The notes under the pieces: generated by a model | The model's input: only the letters and a program-made list of their open reading frames with translations | What the model was told of the DNA's origin: nothing | The model's database searches: none | Assembly (NCBI GenBank): GCA_037783545.1 | Contig: JBBELK010000066.1 | Span: 248,001-312,000 of the forward strand | Length of the DNA stretch: 64,000 nucleotides | Source: Henricia sp. BOLD:AAB3569 | Lineage: Eukaryota > Echinodermata > Asteroidea > Spinulosida > Echinasteridae | Reading direction: 5' to 3' | Made by a program: the position numbers and the translations under genes | Shown here: in pieces, positions 44,646-55,928 of the stretch | Layout of the letters: every line of letters begins with the position of its first letter | Numbering within the stretch: position 1 is the stretch's first letter

Positions 44646-47273
44646 TTACAATGTTTGCTGTTCATGGAAGTAATTCTTGATAATACTTAGAAATGAGTTG
44701 AGTGGTACAAGTACTGCGGAATCCCGAATATGAACAGGTAAGTGGTTCCACAATCTTGGGAAGCGGCGGGATGGTGAGTGAAAAAGAGCATCGGTACGAG
44801 CGGGAAGATGACGGAAGGTGAGAATGTCTAAATGCCGAGGATTAATATGCAAATTAGAATGAATCGATTCACAATGCGTATAACCATGTAAGACCTTAAA
44901 AACAAATGAGCAAAGAATGAAGTTACGTCTGGAATGCAATGTGGACCAGTTAAGCAAGCGAAGTCTTTCTTCATATGACATTTCCCCCCGTCGTTGACCA
45001 AGAGCAACTCGAGTTGCTGTCCGCTGCACCCGTTCCAGTTTATGTTGGTCAACGGACGTGTGAGGATGCCAAACAGGCAATCCGTACTCAATAACAGGGA
45101 GAACAAGAGCTCTGTACAGACTAAAAATTGCGGATGAGGAAGCTCCACGAGCCACTGTCCGAATAAATCCTAAAAGCCGATTGGCCCTAGAAACAATGGC
45201 GTTTACATGGGGCTTCCAACGTAGCTTGGAATCAATCAGAACACCAAGATATTGGAATGTGGGTGTAGTGTCGAGCGGAGTGTCTTCTAAAGTGTAAACC
45301 GGGGAATGAAAATTGCGACTCCTAGTTACATGCATGACTCGGGTTTTAGCAGGGTTGAAAATCATTTCATGTGAATTACACCACCCGTACAATTTATCCA
45401 AGTCCAGTTGCAAAGTTTGTTCATCAGTGATAGACCGAATTACACGATAAAGCAAAATATCGTCGGCAAACATTACACAACAGGAAGAAACAGAGCTGGA
45501 TAAATTGTTAATAAATAAGTTAAAAAGAAGAGGCCCCAAAACACTACCCTGTGGCACACCTGACGTAACGTTAACCCAATGAGAGGTGGCACCCTGAAAG
45601 ACAACTCGCTGCTTCCGGCCAGTCAAGAAAGATTTGACCCAATGCCACAGCACACCCCGCACATTAAATTCAGTAGCAAGTTTCTCAAGGGGTATGTGGT
45701 GAGGCAATGTGTCAAACGCCTTCGACATGTCCAGGAACACAGCGTCGATTCTCGGAGGGCGCCGCTCATCCAACGTGGAAGACCACGAATGCAGAATGTT
45801 ACCCAATTGTGTCACACAACTCCTATGCTTAATAAATCCATGTTGATTAGGGTTTAATAAACAAAACGAGTTCACATGATCTAAAATGGCAGAAGAAATT
45901 ACTCGTTCGAGAACTTTGCAAAGAACAGAGGTAAGTGCAACCGGTCGGTAATTTTGCAGTGAAGTTTTGTCGCCTTTTTTATAGACTGGGGTGATATTTG
46001 CAGAACGCCAAATGTCAGGTAGTTGACCTGTAGATAGAGATGCATTGAACAAAAGACTAAGAGGATGGGATATTTCCAAGGCAACTTTAGTCAGAATACT
46101 AGGGAAACAGCCGTCGGGACCCGGTGACTTATTAGGGGGAAGCTTACGAAGTATTAATGCAATTTGACATGGGGAAACTGAGACAACCGATAATTCAGGA
46201 ACAGGGAGTGTGCTTAGAGGTGGTTCATAAGGCACGGGTCCTGACGGCTTACAGATCGAGGAAAAATAATCATTAAAAGCCTTTACAATTGCACATGGTT
46301 GAGTAAGCTTGGTGTTATTATACACGAAAGAAGGTGGTGGTGGTGACTGTTTACGACTTCTAACATAAGACCAAAAAGAGCGTCTATTGTCCTGAGAAGA
46401 AAATAAATCGTTCACATATTGCCAGTATGATTTAGTAGTGAGCTTTTTAACTGAATTTCGAGTACTCTTGTACAAAGTCCAGTCACTTAAACGGCCAGTT
46501 CTTTTTGCATCATTAAAAAGTTTGTGTTTCTTGTTAATGAGACGTTTCAAGTCCGGTGTGATCCAAGGTGAGCAGCGGGATCTTCGTTTCGTGACTCTGG
46601 GAATAGAGTCACTAATTGCAGCGTCAAAGAGATCCATGAAGTTTTCAGCCGATTTGTTGACGTCATTGCTGTCAATGAATGCTGACCAGGGGATCAAATG
46701 GATCAACTGCCGCAGGTGGTCGAAGTCACCGCGACGTGTCTGTAAGAATGATCGTAATACTGCCGGTCTTGGTGGCGTAGAGCAGGATCGAAAATCCATA
46801 TGCACAGCGAAATGGTCCGAATGGAGAGGATTAGGCATAGTTGACACAGATGAAAAACGATCTGGGCGATCGCAGAAAACAAGATCAATAATGGAACCGT
46901 CCAACGGGTTATTGTCACTTGATGGTCTTGTAACCGAAGTCACAAGCTGTTCAAGGTTGAAGTCGGCAGATATATCCAAAAGCTGTGAACGATGCGCCGA
47001 AGTCTGACTTGCAGGGTTAAAGTCCACATTAAAATCTCCGATGACGAGACAGCCATCATAGTTGTCAATGTGGAGAGACTCGATTGCTTCTCTATACTTT
47101 GGCCAGTAGGCAGCACTAGAAGAAGGAGGGCGATATAAAAGTCCCAACAGCCAACTTTCACTGTGCAATTTCAGGGACACCCACATGAGTTCCAACTCAT
47201 CGAGATGATTGAATGTACTTACTCTGGTGGGCGACAATGACGAACGTATTGCAGCGAGTACACCACCGCCACG
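44646..47273 (-). CDS. LINE ORF2 polyprotein, APE endonuclease-reverse transcriptase, N-terminally truncated
   Basis: It encodes the enzyme that nicks target DNA and copies the element's RNA by target-primed reverse transcription. The frame is open for 875 codons from the truncation point to TAA at 44646-44648; no natural start is present. Numbering from the truncation, residues 1-12 hold the endonuclease motif RGGGV; GDFN is at 79-82 and the catalytic SDH at 152-154. The reverse transcriptase follows: KSPGPDG 382-388, NYRPVAL 441-447, FLDMSKAFD 513-521 with the first catalytic aspartate, PQGSVLGP 574-581, the active-site FADD 602-605 (bases 45459-45470) and LGVLID 676-681. The C-terminal part has the usual LERVQRTATR and PRLWNHLP segments. 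No RNase H domain follows. No frameshift or premature stop is visible, so the copy is young. Without its 5' end it cannot encode a complete endonuclease and is probably immobile on its own. The exact clade is not certain. Confidence 0.95.
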   Translation of the reverse strand, partial: RGGGVLAAIRSSLSPTRVSTFNHLDELELMWVSLKLHSESWLLGLLYRPPSSSAAYWPKYREAIESLHIDNYDGCLVIGDFNVDFNPASQTSAHRSQLLDISADFNLEQLVTSVTRPSSDNNPLDGSIIDLVFCDRPDRFSSVSTMPNPLHSDHFAVHMDFRSCSTPPRPAVLRSFLQTRRGDFDHLRQLIHLIPWSAFIDSNDVNKSAENFMDLFDAAISDSIPRVTKRRSRCSPWITPDLKRLINKKHKLFNDAKRTGRLSDWTLYKSTRNSVKKLTTKSYWQYVNDLFSSQDNRRSFWSYVRSRKQSPPPPSFVYNNTKLTQPCAIVKAFNDYFSSICKPSGPVPYEPPLSTLPVPELSVVSVSPCQIALILRKLPPNKSPGPDGCFPSILTKVALEISHPLSLLFNASLSTGQLPDIWRSANITPVYKKGDKTSLQNYRPVALTSVLCKVLERVISSAILDHVNSFCLLNPNQHGFIKHRSCVTQLGNILHSWSSTLDERRPPRIDAVFLDMSKAFDTLPHHIPLEKLATEFNVRGVLWHWVKSFLTGRKQRVVFQGATSHWVNVTSGVPQGSVLGPLLFNLFINNLSSSVSSCCVMFADDILLYRVIRSITDEQTLQLDLDKLYGWCNSHEMIFNPAKTRVMHVTRSRNFHSPVYTLEDTPLDTTPTFQYLGVLIDSKLRWKPHVNAIVSRANRLLGFIRTVARGASSSAIFSLYRALVLPVIEYGLPVWHPHTSVDQHKLERVQRTATRVALGQRRGEMSYEERLRLLNWSTLHSRRNFILCSFVFKVLHGYTHCESIHSNLHINPRHLDILTFRHLPARTDALFHSPSRRFPRLWNHLPVHIRDSAVLVPLNSFLSIIKNYFHEQQTL

Positions 47274-50200
47274 GTTATTCCCCTAACCGTGGCTGTTGGG
47301 ACACCCTGCGCATGCGCCGCGCTGGTGTACATTTGTACGGCCGTTGACTCACCCCAGATTGTGACGGGAATTAGGTCAAAGTGTGTCCCAAATGCCGACA
47401 AATTTGGAAATCAAGGAATTTTCCAACCAACTTCAAATTTTGCATGCTCCAAACTATATATATTCCGCACTTGTCATGCAAAATTGACAGATTTTCGCTG
47501 GGAAATGACGGAGAAATTTCAGAGTTTAGGGAAAACGGAGCTCGGCTGCGTGGTTATTCCCCTAACCGTGGCTGTTGGGACACCCTGCGCATGCGCCGCG
47601 CTGGTGTACATTTGTACGGCCGTTGACTCACCCCAGATTGTGACGAGAATTAGGTCAAAGTGTGTCCCAAATGCCGGCAAATTTGGAAATCAAGGAATTT
47701 TCCAACCAACTTCAAATTGTGCATGCTCCAAACTGTATATATTCCGCACTTGTCATGCAAAATTTACAGATTTTCGCTGGGAAATGACGGAGAAATTTCA
47801 GAGTTTAGGGAAAACGGGGCTCGGCTGCGTGGTTATTCCCCTAACCGTGGCTGTTGGGACACCCTGCGCATGCGCCGCGCTGGTGTACATTTGTACGGCC
47901 GTTGACTCACCCCAGATTGTGACGGGAATTAGGTCAAAGTGTGTCCCAAATGCCGGCAAATTTGGAAATCAAGGAATTTTCCAACCAACTTCAAATTGTG
48001 CATGCTCCAAACTGTATATATGCCGCACTTGTCATGCAAAATTGACAGATTTTCGCTGGGAAATGACGGAGAAATTTCAGAGTTTAGGGAAAACGGAGCT
48101 CGGCTGCGTGGTTATTCCCCTAACCGTGGCTGTTGGGACACCCTGCGCATGCGCCTCGCTGGTGTACATTTGTACGGCCGTTGGCTCACCCCAGATTGTG
48201 ACGGGAATTAGGTCAAAGTGTGTCCCAAATGCCGGCAAATTTGGAAATCAAGGAATTTTCCAACCAACTTCAAATTTTGCATGCTTCAAACTGTATATAT
48301 TCTGCACTTGTCATGCAAAATTGACAGATTTTCGCTGGGAAATGAGGGAGAAATTTCAGAGTTTAGGGAAAACGGACCTCGGCTGCGTGGTTATTCCCCT
48401 AACCGTGGCTGTTGGGACACCCTGCGCCGCGCTGGTGTACATTTGTACGGCCGTTGACTCACCCCAGATTGTGACGGGAATTAGGTCAAAGTGTGTCCCA
48501 AATGCCGACAAATTTGGAAATCAAGGAATTTTCCAACCAACTTCAAATTTTGCATGCTCCAAACTGTATATATTCCGCACTTGTCATGCAAAATTGACAA
48601 ATTTTCGCTGGGAAATGACGGAGAAATTTCAGAGTTTAGGGAAAACGGAGCTCGGCTGCGTGGTTATTCCCCTAACCGTGGCTGTAGAGACACCCTGCGC
48701 CGCGCTGGTGTACATTTGTACGGCCGTTGACTCACCCCAGATTGTGACGGGAATTAGGTCAAAGTGTGTCCCAAATGCCGGCAAATTTGGAAATCAAGGA
48801 ATTTTCCAACCAACTTCAAATTTTGCATGCTCTAAACTGTATATATGCCGCACTTGTCATGCAAAATTGACAGATTTTCGCTGGGAAATGACGGAGAAAT
48901 TTCAGAGTTTAGGGAAAACGGAGCTCGGCTGCGTGGTTATTCCCCTAACCGTGGCTGTTGGGACACCCTGCGCATGCGCCGCGCTGGTGTACATTTGTAC
49001 GGCCGTTGACTCACCCCAGATTGTGACGGGAATTAGGTCAAAGTGTGTCACAAATGCCGGCAAATTTGGAAATCAAGGAATTTTCCAACCAACTTCAAAT
49101 TTTGCATGCTCCAAACTGTATATATTCCGCACTTGTCATGCAAAATTGACAGATTTTCGCTGGGAAATGACGGAGAAATTTCAGAGTTTAGGGAAAACGG
49201 AGCTCGGCTGCGTGGTTATTCCCCTAACCGTGGCTGTTGGGACACCCTGCGCATGCGCCGCGCTGGTGTACATTTGTACGGCCGTTGACTCACCCCAGAT
49301 TGTGACGGGAATTAGGTCAAAGTGTGTCCCAAATGCCGGCAAATTTGGAAATCAAGGAATTTTTTCAACCAACTTCAAATTTTGCATGCTCCAAACTGTA
49401 TATATTCCGCACTTGTCATGCAAAATTGACAGATTTTTGCTGGGAAATGACGGAGAAATTTCAGAGTTTAGGGAAAACGGAGCTCGGCTGCGTGGTTATT
49501 CCCCTAACCGTGGCTGTTGGGACACCCTGCGCCGCGCTGGTATACATTTGTACGGCCGTTGACTCACCCCAGATTGTGACGGGAATTAGGTCAAAGTGTG
49601 TCCCAAATGCCGGCAAATTTGGAAATCAAGGAATTTTCCAACCAACTTCAAATTTTGCATGCTCTAAACTGTATATATTCCGCACTTGTCATGCAAAATT
49701 GACAGATTTTCGCTGGGAAATGACGGAGAAATTTCAGAGTTTAGGGAAAACGGAGCTCGGCTGCGTGGTTATTCCCCTAACCGTGGCTGTTGGGACACCC
49801 TGCGCCGCGCTGGTGTACATTTGTACGGCCGTTGACTCACCCCATATTGTGACGGGAATTAGGTCAAAGTGTGTCCCAAATGCCGGCAAATTTGGAAATC
49901 AAGGAATTTTCCAACCAACTTCAAATTTTGCATGCTCCAAACTGTATATATTCCGCACTTGTCATGCAAAATTGACAGATTTTCGCTGGGAAATGACGGA
50001 GAAATTTCAGAGTTTAGGGAAAACGGAGCTCGGCTGCGTGGTTATTCCCCTAACCGTGGCTGTTGGGACACCCTGCGCATGCGCCGCGCTGGTGTACATT
50101 TGTACGGCCGTTGACTCACCCCAGATGGTGACGGGAATTAGGTCAAAGTGTGTCCCAAATGTCGGCAAATTTGGAAATCAAGGGATTTTCCAACCAACTT

Positions 50201-50426
50201 CAAATTTTGCATGCTCCAAACTGTATATATTCCGCACTTGTCATGCAAAATTGACAGATTTTCGCTGGGAAATGACGGATAAATTTTAGAGTTTAGGGAA
50301 AACGGAGCTCGGCTGCGTGGTTATTCCCCTAACCGTGGCTGTTGGGACACCCTGCGCATGCGCCGCGCTGGTGTACATTTGTACGGCCGTTGACTCACCC
50401 CAGATTGTGACGGGAATTAGGTCAAA
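47274..50426 (+). repeat. Lead-in monomers of the right arm
   Basis: After the partial monomer at the LINE junction, eleven monomers (47381-50426) form no tandem HOR. They mix left-arm variants, such as GCCGACAAA at 47381 with GTGACGAGAATT, TATATGCCGC and GCGCCTCGCTGG at 47939, and ATATATTCTGCAC at 48218, with many private changes (AAATGAGGGAG near 48347, GCTGTAGAGACACC near 48683, GTGTCACAAATG near 49047). The high density of private changes suggests an older transition zone before the homogeneous 2475-bp units. Confidence 0.85.
49322..49595 (+). repeat. 274-bp monomer with 1-bp insertion
   Basis: Near 49359 the run reads AATTTTTTCAACC where other monomers read AATTTTCCAACC, a net gain of 1 bp. 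The monomer also has TTTTTGCTGGG and GGTATACATTTG. It lies in the lead-in part of the right arm before the regular 2475-bp units. Confidence 0.88.
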
Positions 50427-52901
50427 GTGTGTCCCAAATGCCGGCAAATTTGGAAATCAAGGAATTTTCCAACCAACTTCAAATTTCGCATGCTCCAAAC
50501 TGTATATATTCCGCACTTGTCATGCAAAATTGACAGATTTTCGCTGGGAAATGACGGAGAAATTTCAGAGTTTAGGGAAAACGGAGCTCGGCTGCGTGGT
50601 TATTCCCCTAACCGTGGCTGTTGGGACACCCTGCGCCGCGCTTGTGTACATTTGTACGGCCGTTGACTCACCCCAGATTGTGACGGGAATTAGGTCAAAG
50701 TGTGTCCCAAATGCCGGCAAATTTGGAAATCAAGGAATTTTCCAACCAACTTCAAATTTTGCATGCTCCAAACTGTATATATTCCGCACTTGTCATGCAA
50801 AATTGACAGATTTTCGCTGGGAAATGACGGAGAAATTTCAGAGTTTAGGGAAAACGGAGCTCGGCTGCGTGGTTATTCCCCTAACCGTGGCTGTTGGGAC
50901 ACCCTGCGCATGCGCCGCGCTGGTGTACATTTGTACGGCCGTTGACTCACCCCAGATTGTGACGGGAATTAGGTCAAAGTGTGTCCCAAATGCCGGCCAA
51001 TTTGGAAATCAAGGAATTTTCCAACCAACTTCAAATTTTGCATGCTCCAAACTGTATATATTCCGCACTTGTCATGCAAAATTGACAGATTTTCGCTGGA
51101 AAATGACGGAGAAATTTCAGAGTTTAGGGAAAACGGAGCTCGGCTGCGTGGTTATTCCCCTAACCGTGGCTGTTGGGACACCCTGCGCCGCGCTGGTGTA
51201 CATTTGTACCGCCGTTGACTCACCCCAGATTGTGACGGGAATTAGGTCAAAGTGTGTCCCAAATGCCGGCAAATTTGGAAATCAAGGAATTTTCCAACCA
51301 ACTTCAAATTGTGCATGCTCCAAACTGTATATATTCCGCACTTGTCATGCAAAATTGACAGATTTTCGCTGGGAAATGACGGAGACATTTCAGAGTTTAG
51401 GGAAAACGGAGCTCGGCTGCATGGTTATTCCCCTAACCGTGGCTGTTGGGACACCCTGCGCCGCGCTGGTGTACATTTGTACGGCCGTTGACTCACCCCA
51501 GATTGTGACGGGAATTAGGTCAAAGTTTGTCCAAAATGCCGGCAAATTTGGAAATCAAGGGATTTTCCAACCAACTTCAAATTGTGCATGCTCCAAACTG
51601 TATATATTCCGCACTTGTCATGCAAAATTGACAGATTTTCGCTGGGAAATGACGGAGAAATTTCAGAGTTTAGGGAAAACGGAGCTCGGCTGCGTGGTTA
51701 TTCCCCTAACCGTGGCTGTTGGGACACCCTGCGCCGCGCTGGTGTACATTTGTACGGCCGTTGACTCACCCCAGATTGTGACGGGAATTAGGTCAAAGTG
51801 TGTCCCAAATGCCGGCAAATTTGGAAATCAAGGAATTTTCCAACCAACTTCAAATTTTGCATGCTCTAAACTGTATATATGCCGCACTTGTCATGCAAAA
51901 TTTACAGATTTTCGCTGGGAAATGACGGAGAAATTTCAGAGTTTAGGGAAAACGGAGCTCGGCTGCATGGTTATTCCCCTAACCGTGGCTGTTGGGACAC
52001 CCTGCGCATGCGCCGCGCTGGTGTACATTTGTACCGCCGTTGACTCACCCCAGATTGTGACGGGAATTAGGTCAAAGTGTGTCCCAAATGCCGGCAAATT
52101 TGGAAATCAAGGAATTTTCCAACCAACTTCAAATTTTGCATGCTCCAAACTGTATATATTCCGCACTTGTCATGCAAAATTGACAGATTTTCGCTGGGAA
52201 ATGACGGAGAAATTTCAGAGTTTAGGGAAAACGGAGCTCGGCTGCGTGGTTATTCCCCTAACCGTGGCTGTTGGGACACCCTGCGCCGCGCTGGTGTACA
52301 TTTGTACGGCCGTTGACTCACCCCAGATTGTGACGGGAATTAGGTCAAAGTGTGTCCCAAATGCCGGCAAATTTGGAAATCAAGGAATTTTTCAACTACA
52401 TTCAAATTTTGCATGCTCCAAACTGTATATATTCCGCACTTGTCATGCAAAATTGACAGATTTTCGCTGGGAAATGACGGAGAAATTTCAGAGTTTAGGG
52501 AAAACGGAGTTCGGCTGCGTGGTTATTCCCCTAACCGTGGCTGTTGGGACACCCTGCGCATGCGCCGCGCTGGTGTACATTTGTACGGCCGTTGACTCAC
52601 CCCAGATTGTGACGGGAATTAGGTCAAAGTGTGTCCCAAATGCCGGCAAATTTGGAAATCAAGGAATTTTTCAACCAACTTCAAATTTTGCATGCTCCAA
52701 ACTGTATATATTCCGCACTTGTCATGCAAAATTGACAGATTTTCGCTGGGAAATGACGGAGAAATTTCAGAGTTTAGGGAAAACGGAGCTCGGCTGCGTG
52801 GTTATTCCCCTAACCGTGGCTGTTGGGACACCCTGCGCCGCGCTGGTGTACATTTGTACGGCCGTTGACTCACCCCAGATTGTGACGGGAATTAGGTCAA
52901 A
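50427..52901 (+). repeat. HOR family R, copy 1 (9 monomers, 2475 bp)
   Basis: Nine monomers, called A to I here, start at 50427, 50700, 50979, 51252, 51525, 51798, 52077, 52350 and 52629; three are 279 bp. Markers: A AAATTTCGCATGC and GCGCTTGTG; B plain 279; C GCCGGCCAATTT, CTGGAAAATG and TACCGCC; D AATTGTGC, GGAGACATTT and CTGCATGG; E AAAGTTTGTCCAAAA and CAAGGGATTTT; F GCTCTAAAC, TATATGCCGC, TTTACAG and CTGCATGG (279); G plain; H TTTTTCAACTACATTC and GGAGTTCGG (279); I TTTTTCAACC. The same series recurs at 52902, 55929 and 58404 (modified), and in part at 60879. Confidence 0.95.
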
Positions 52902-55376
52902 GTGTGTCCCAAATGCCGGCAAATTTGGAAATCAAGGAATTTTCCAACCAACTTCAAATTTCGCATGCTCCAAACTGTATATATTCCGCACTTGTCATGC
53001 AAAATTGACAGATTTTCGCTGGGAAATGACGGAGAAATTTCAGAGTTTAGGGAAAACGGAGCTCGGCTGCGTGGTTATTCCCCTAACCGTGGCTGTTGGG
53101 ACACCCTGCGCCGCGCTTGTGTACATTTGTACGGCTGTTGACTCACCCCAGATTGTGACGGGAATTAGGTCAAAGTGTGTCCCAAATGCCGGCAAATTTG
53201 GAAATCAAGGAATTTTCCAACCAACTTCAAATTTTGCATGCTCCAAACTGTATATATTCCGCACTTGTCATGCAAAATTGACAGATTTTCGCTGGGAAAT
53301 GACGGAGAAATTTCAGAGTTTAGGGAAAACGGAGCTCGGCTGCGTGGTTATTCCCCTAACCGTGGCTGTTGGGACACCCTGCGCATGCGCCGCGCTGGTG
53401 TACATTTGTACGGCCGTTGACTCACCCCAGATTGTGACGGGAATTAGGTCAAAGTGTGTCCCAAATGCCGGCCAATTTGGAAATCAAGGAATTTTCCAAC
53501 CAACTTCAAATTTTGCATGCTCCAAACTGTATATATTCCGCACTTGTCATGCAAAATTGACAGATTTTCGCTGGAAAATGACGGAGAAATTTCAGAGTTT
53601 AGGGAAAACGGAGCTCGGCTGCGTGGTTATTCCCCTAACCGTGGCTGTTGGGACACCCTGCGCCGCGCTGGTGTACATTTGTACCGCCGTTGACTCACCC
53701 CAGATTGTGACGGGAATTAGGTCAAAGTGTGTCCCAAATGCCGGCAAATTTGGAAATCAAGGAATTTTCCAACCAACTTCAAATTGTGCATGCTCCAAAC
53801 TGTATATATTCCGCACTTGTCATGCAAAATTGACAGATTTTCGCTGGGAAATGACGGAGACATTTCAGAGTTTAGGGAAAACGGAGCTCGGCTGCATGGT
53901 TATTCCCCTAACCGTGGCTGTTGGGACACCCTGCGCCGCGCTGGTGTACATTTGTACGGCCGTTGACTCACCCCAGATTGTGACGGGAATTAGGTCAAAG
54001 TTTGTCCAAAATGCCGGCAAATTTGGAAATCAAGGGATTTTCCAACCAACTTCAAATTGTGCATGCTCCAAACTGTATATATTCCGCACTTGTCATGCAA
54101 AATTGACAGATTTTCGCTGGGAAATGACGGAGAAATTTCAGAGTTTAGGGAAAACGGAGCTCGGCTGCGTGGTTATTCCCCTAACCGTGGCTGTTGGGAC
54201 ACCCTGCGCCGCGCTGGTGTACATTTGTACGGCCGTTGACTCACCCCAGATTGTGACGGGAATTAGGTCAAAGTGTGTCCCAAATGCCGGCAAATTTGGA
54301 AATCAAGGAATTTTCCAACCAACTTCAAATTTTGCATGCTCTAAACTGTATATATGCCGCACTTGTCATGCAAAATTTACAGATTTTCGCTGGGAAATGA
54401 CGGAGAAATTTCAGAGTTTAGGGAAAACGGAGCTCGGCTGCATGGTTATTCCCCTAACCGTGGCTGTTGGGACACCCTGCGCATGCGCCGCGCTGGTGTA
54501 CATTTGTACCGCCGTTGACTCACCCCAGATTGTGACGGGAATTAGGTCAAAGTGTGTCCCAAATGCCGGCAAATTTGGAAATCAAGGAATTTTCCAACCA
54601 ACTTCAAATTTTGCATGCTCCAAACTGTATATATTCCGCACTTGTCATGCAAAATTGACAGATTTTCGCTGGGAAATGACGGAGAAATTTCAGAGTTTAG
54701 GGAAAACGGAGCTCGGCTGCGTGGTTATTCCCCTAACCGTGGCTGTTGGGACACCCTGCGCCGCGCTGGTGTACATTTGTACGGCCGTTGACTCACCCCA
54801 GATTGTGACGGGAATTAGGTCAAAGTGTGTCCCAAATGCCGGCAAATTTGGAAATCAAGGAATTTTTCAACTACATTCAAATTTTGCATGCTCCAAACTG
54901 TATATATTCCGCACTTGTCATGCAAAATTGACAGATTTTCGCTGGGAAATGACGGAGAAATTTCAGAGTTTAGGGAAAACGGAGTTCGGCTGCGTGGTTA
55001 TTCCCCTAACCGTGGCTGTTGGGACACCCTGCGCATGCGCCGCGCTGGTGTACATTTGTACGGCCGTTGACTCACCCCAGATTGTGACGGGAATTAGGTC
55101 AAAGTGTGTCCCAAATGCCGGCAAATTTGGAAATCAAGGAATTTTTCAACCAACTTCAAATTTTGCATGCTCCAAACTGTATATATTCCGCACTTGTCAT
55201 GCAAAATTGACAGATTTTCGCTGGGAAATGACGGAGAAATTTCAGAGTTTAGGGAAAACGGAGCTCGGCTGCGTGGTTATTCCCCTAACCGTGGCTGTTG
55301 GGACACCCTGCGCCGCGCTGGTGTACATTTGTACGGCCGTTGACTCACCCCAGATTGTGACGGGAATTAGGTCAAA
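52902..55376 (+). repeat. HOR family R, copy 2 (2475 bp)
   Basis: Monomers A to I repeat with a 2475-bp offset from copy 1 and identical marker order. The only difference from copy 1 that I noticed by eye is GTACGGCTGTTGAC near 53133 in monomer A, where copy 1 has GTACGGCCGTTGAC. Such high identity between units, against clearly diverged monomers within a unit, is the signature of recent HOR amplification. Confidence 0.94.
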
Positions 55377-55928
55377 GTGTGTCCCAAATGCCGGCAAATT
55401 TGGAAATCAAGGAATTTTCCAACCAACTTCAAATTTCGCATGCTCCAAACTGTATATATTCCGCACTTGTCATGCAAAATTGACAGATTTTCGCTGGGAA
55501 ATGACGGAGAAATTTCAGAGTTTAGGGAAAACGGAGTTCGGCTGCGTGGTTATTCCCCTAACCGTGGCTGTTGGGACACCCTGCGCATGCGCCGCGCTGG
55601 TGTACATTTGTACGGCCGTTGACTCACCCCAGATTGTGACGGGAATTAGGTCAAAGTGTGTCCCAAATGCCGGCAAATTTGGAAATCAAGGAATTTTTCA
55701 ACCAACTTCAAATTTTGCATGCTCCAAACTGTATATATTCCGCACTTGTCATGCAAAATTGACAGATTTTCGCTGGGAAATGACGGAGAAATTTCAGAGT
55801 TTAGGGAAAACGGAGCTCGGCTGCGTGGTTATTCCCCTAACCGTGGCTGTTGGGACACCCTGCGCCGCGCTGGTGTACATTTGTACGGCCGTTGACTCAC
55901 CCCAGATTGTGACGGGAATTAGGTCAAA
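55377..55928 (+). repeat. Dimer inserted between HOR-R units, with A/H hybrid monomer
   Basis: Two monomers lie between full units. The first, 55377-55655, starts as monomer A (AAATTTCGCATGC) but ends as monomer H (GGAGTTCGG and the 279-bp form). The second, at 55656, is monomer I. An unequal crossover between an A and an H monomer, within about 60-160 bp from the monomer start, explains the extra 552 bp. This is a directly readable recombination junction. Confidence 0.9.

Larger units (their letters stand above)
44174..47273 (-). mobile_element. 5'-truncated non-LTR retrotransposon (LINE), Jockey/CR1/L2-like
   Basis: About 3.1 kb of non-satellite DNA on the minus strand interrupts the satellite. 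It contains the end of an APE endonuclease domain, a full reverse transcriptase, a roughly 450-bp 3' UTR and a simple-repeat 3' tail. There are no long terminal repeats, tyrosine recombinase or RNase H domain, which fits the Jockey/CR1/L2 group rather than I or R2. The 5' end is cut inside the endonuclease at an RGGGV motif, as expected from incomplete target-primed reverse transcription; ORF1 and the promoter are missing. The left flank stops after monomer base 6 (AAGTGTGT) and the right flank resumes at about base 172 (GGTTATTCCCC), so about 165 bp of satellite is absent. No clear target-site duplication is visible; GTTATT appears at both junctions as microhomology. Confidence 0.95.

Noticed and set aside
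46438-47007. 189-codon plus-strand frame opposite the LINE
   Set aside because: It is antisense to the endonuclease and N-terminal reverse transcriptase region, has no recognisable domain, and the opposite frame carries conserved catalytic motifs.
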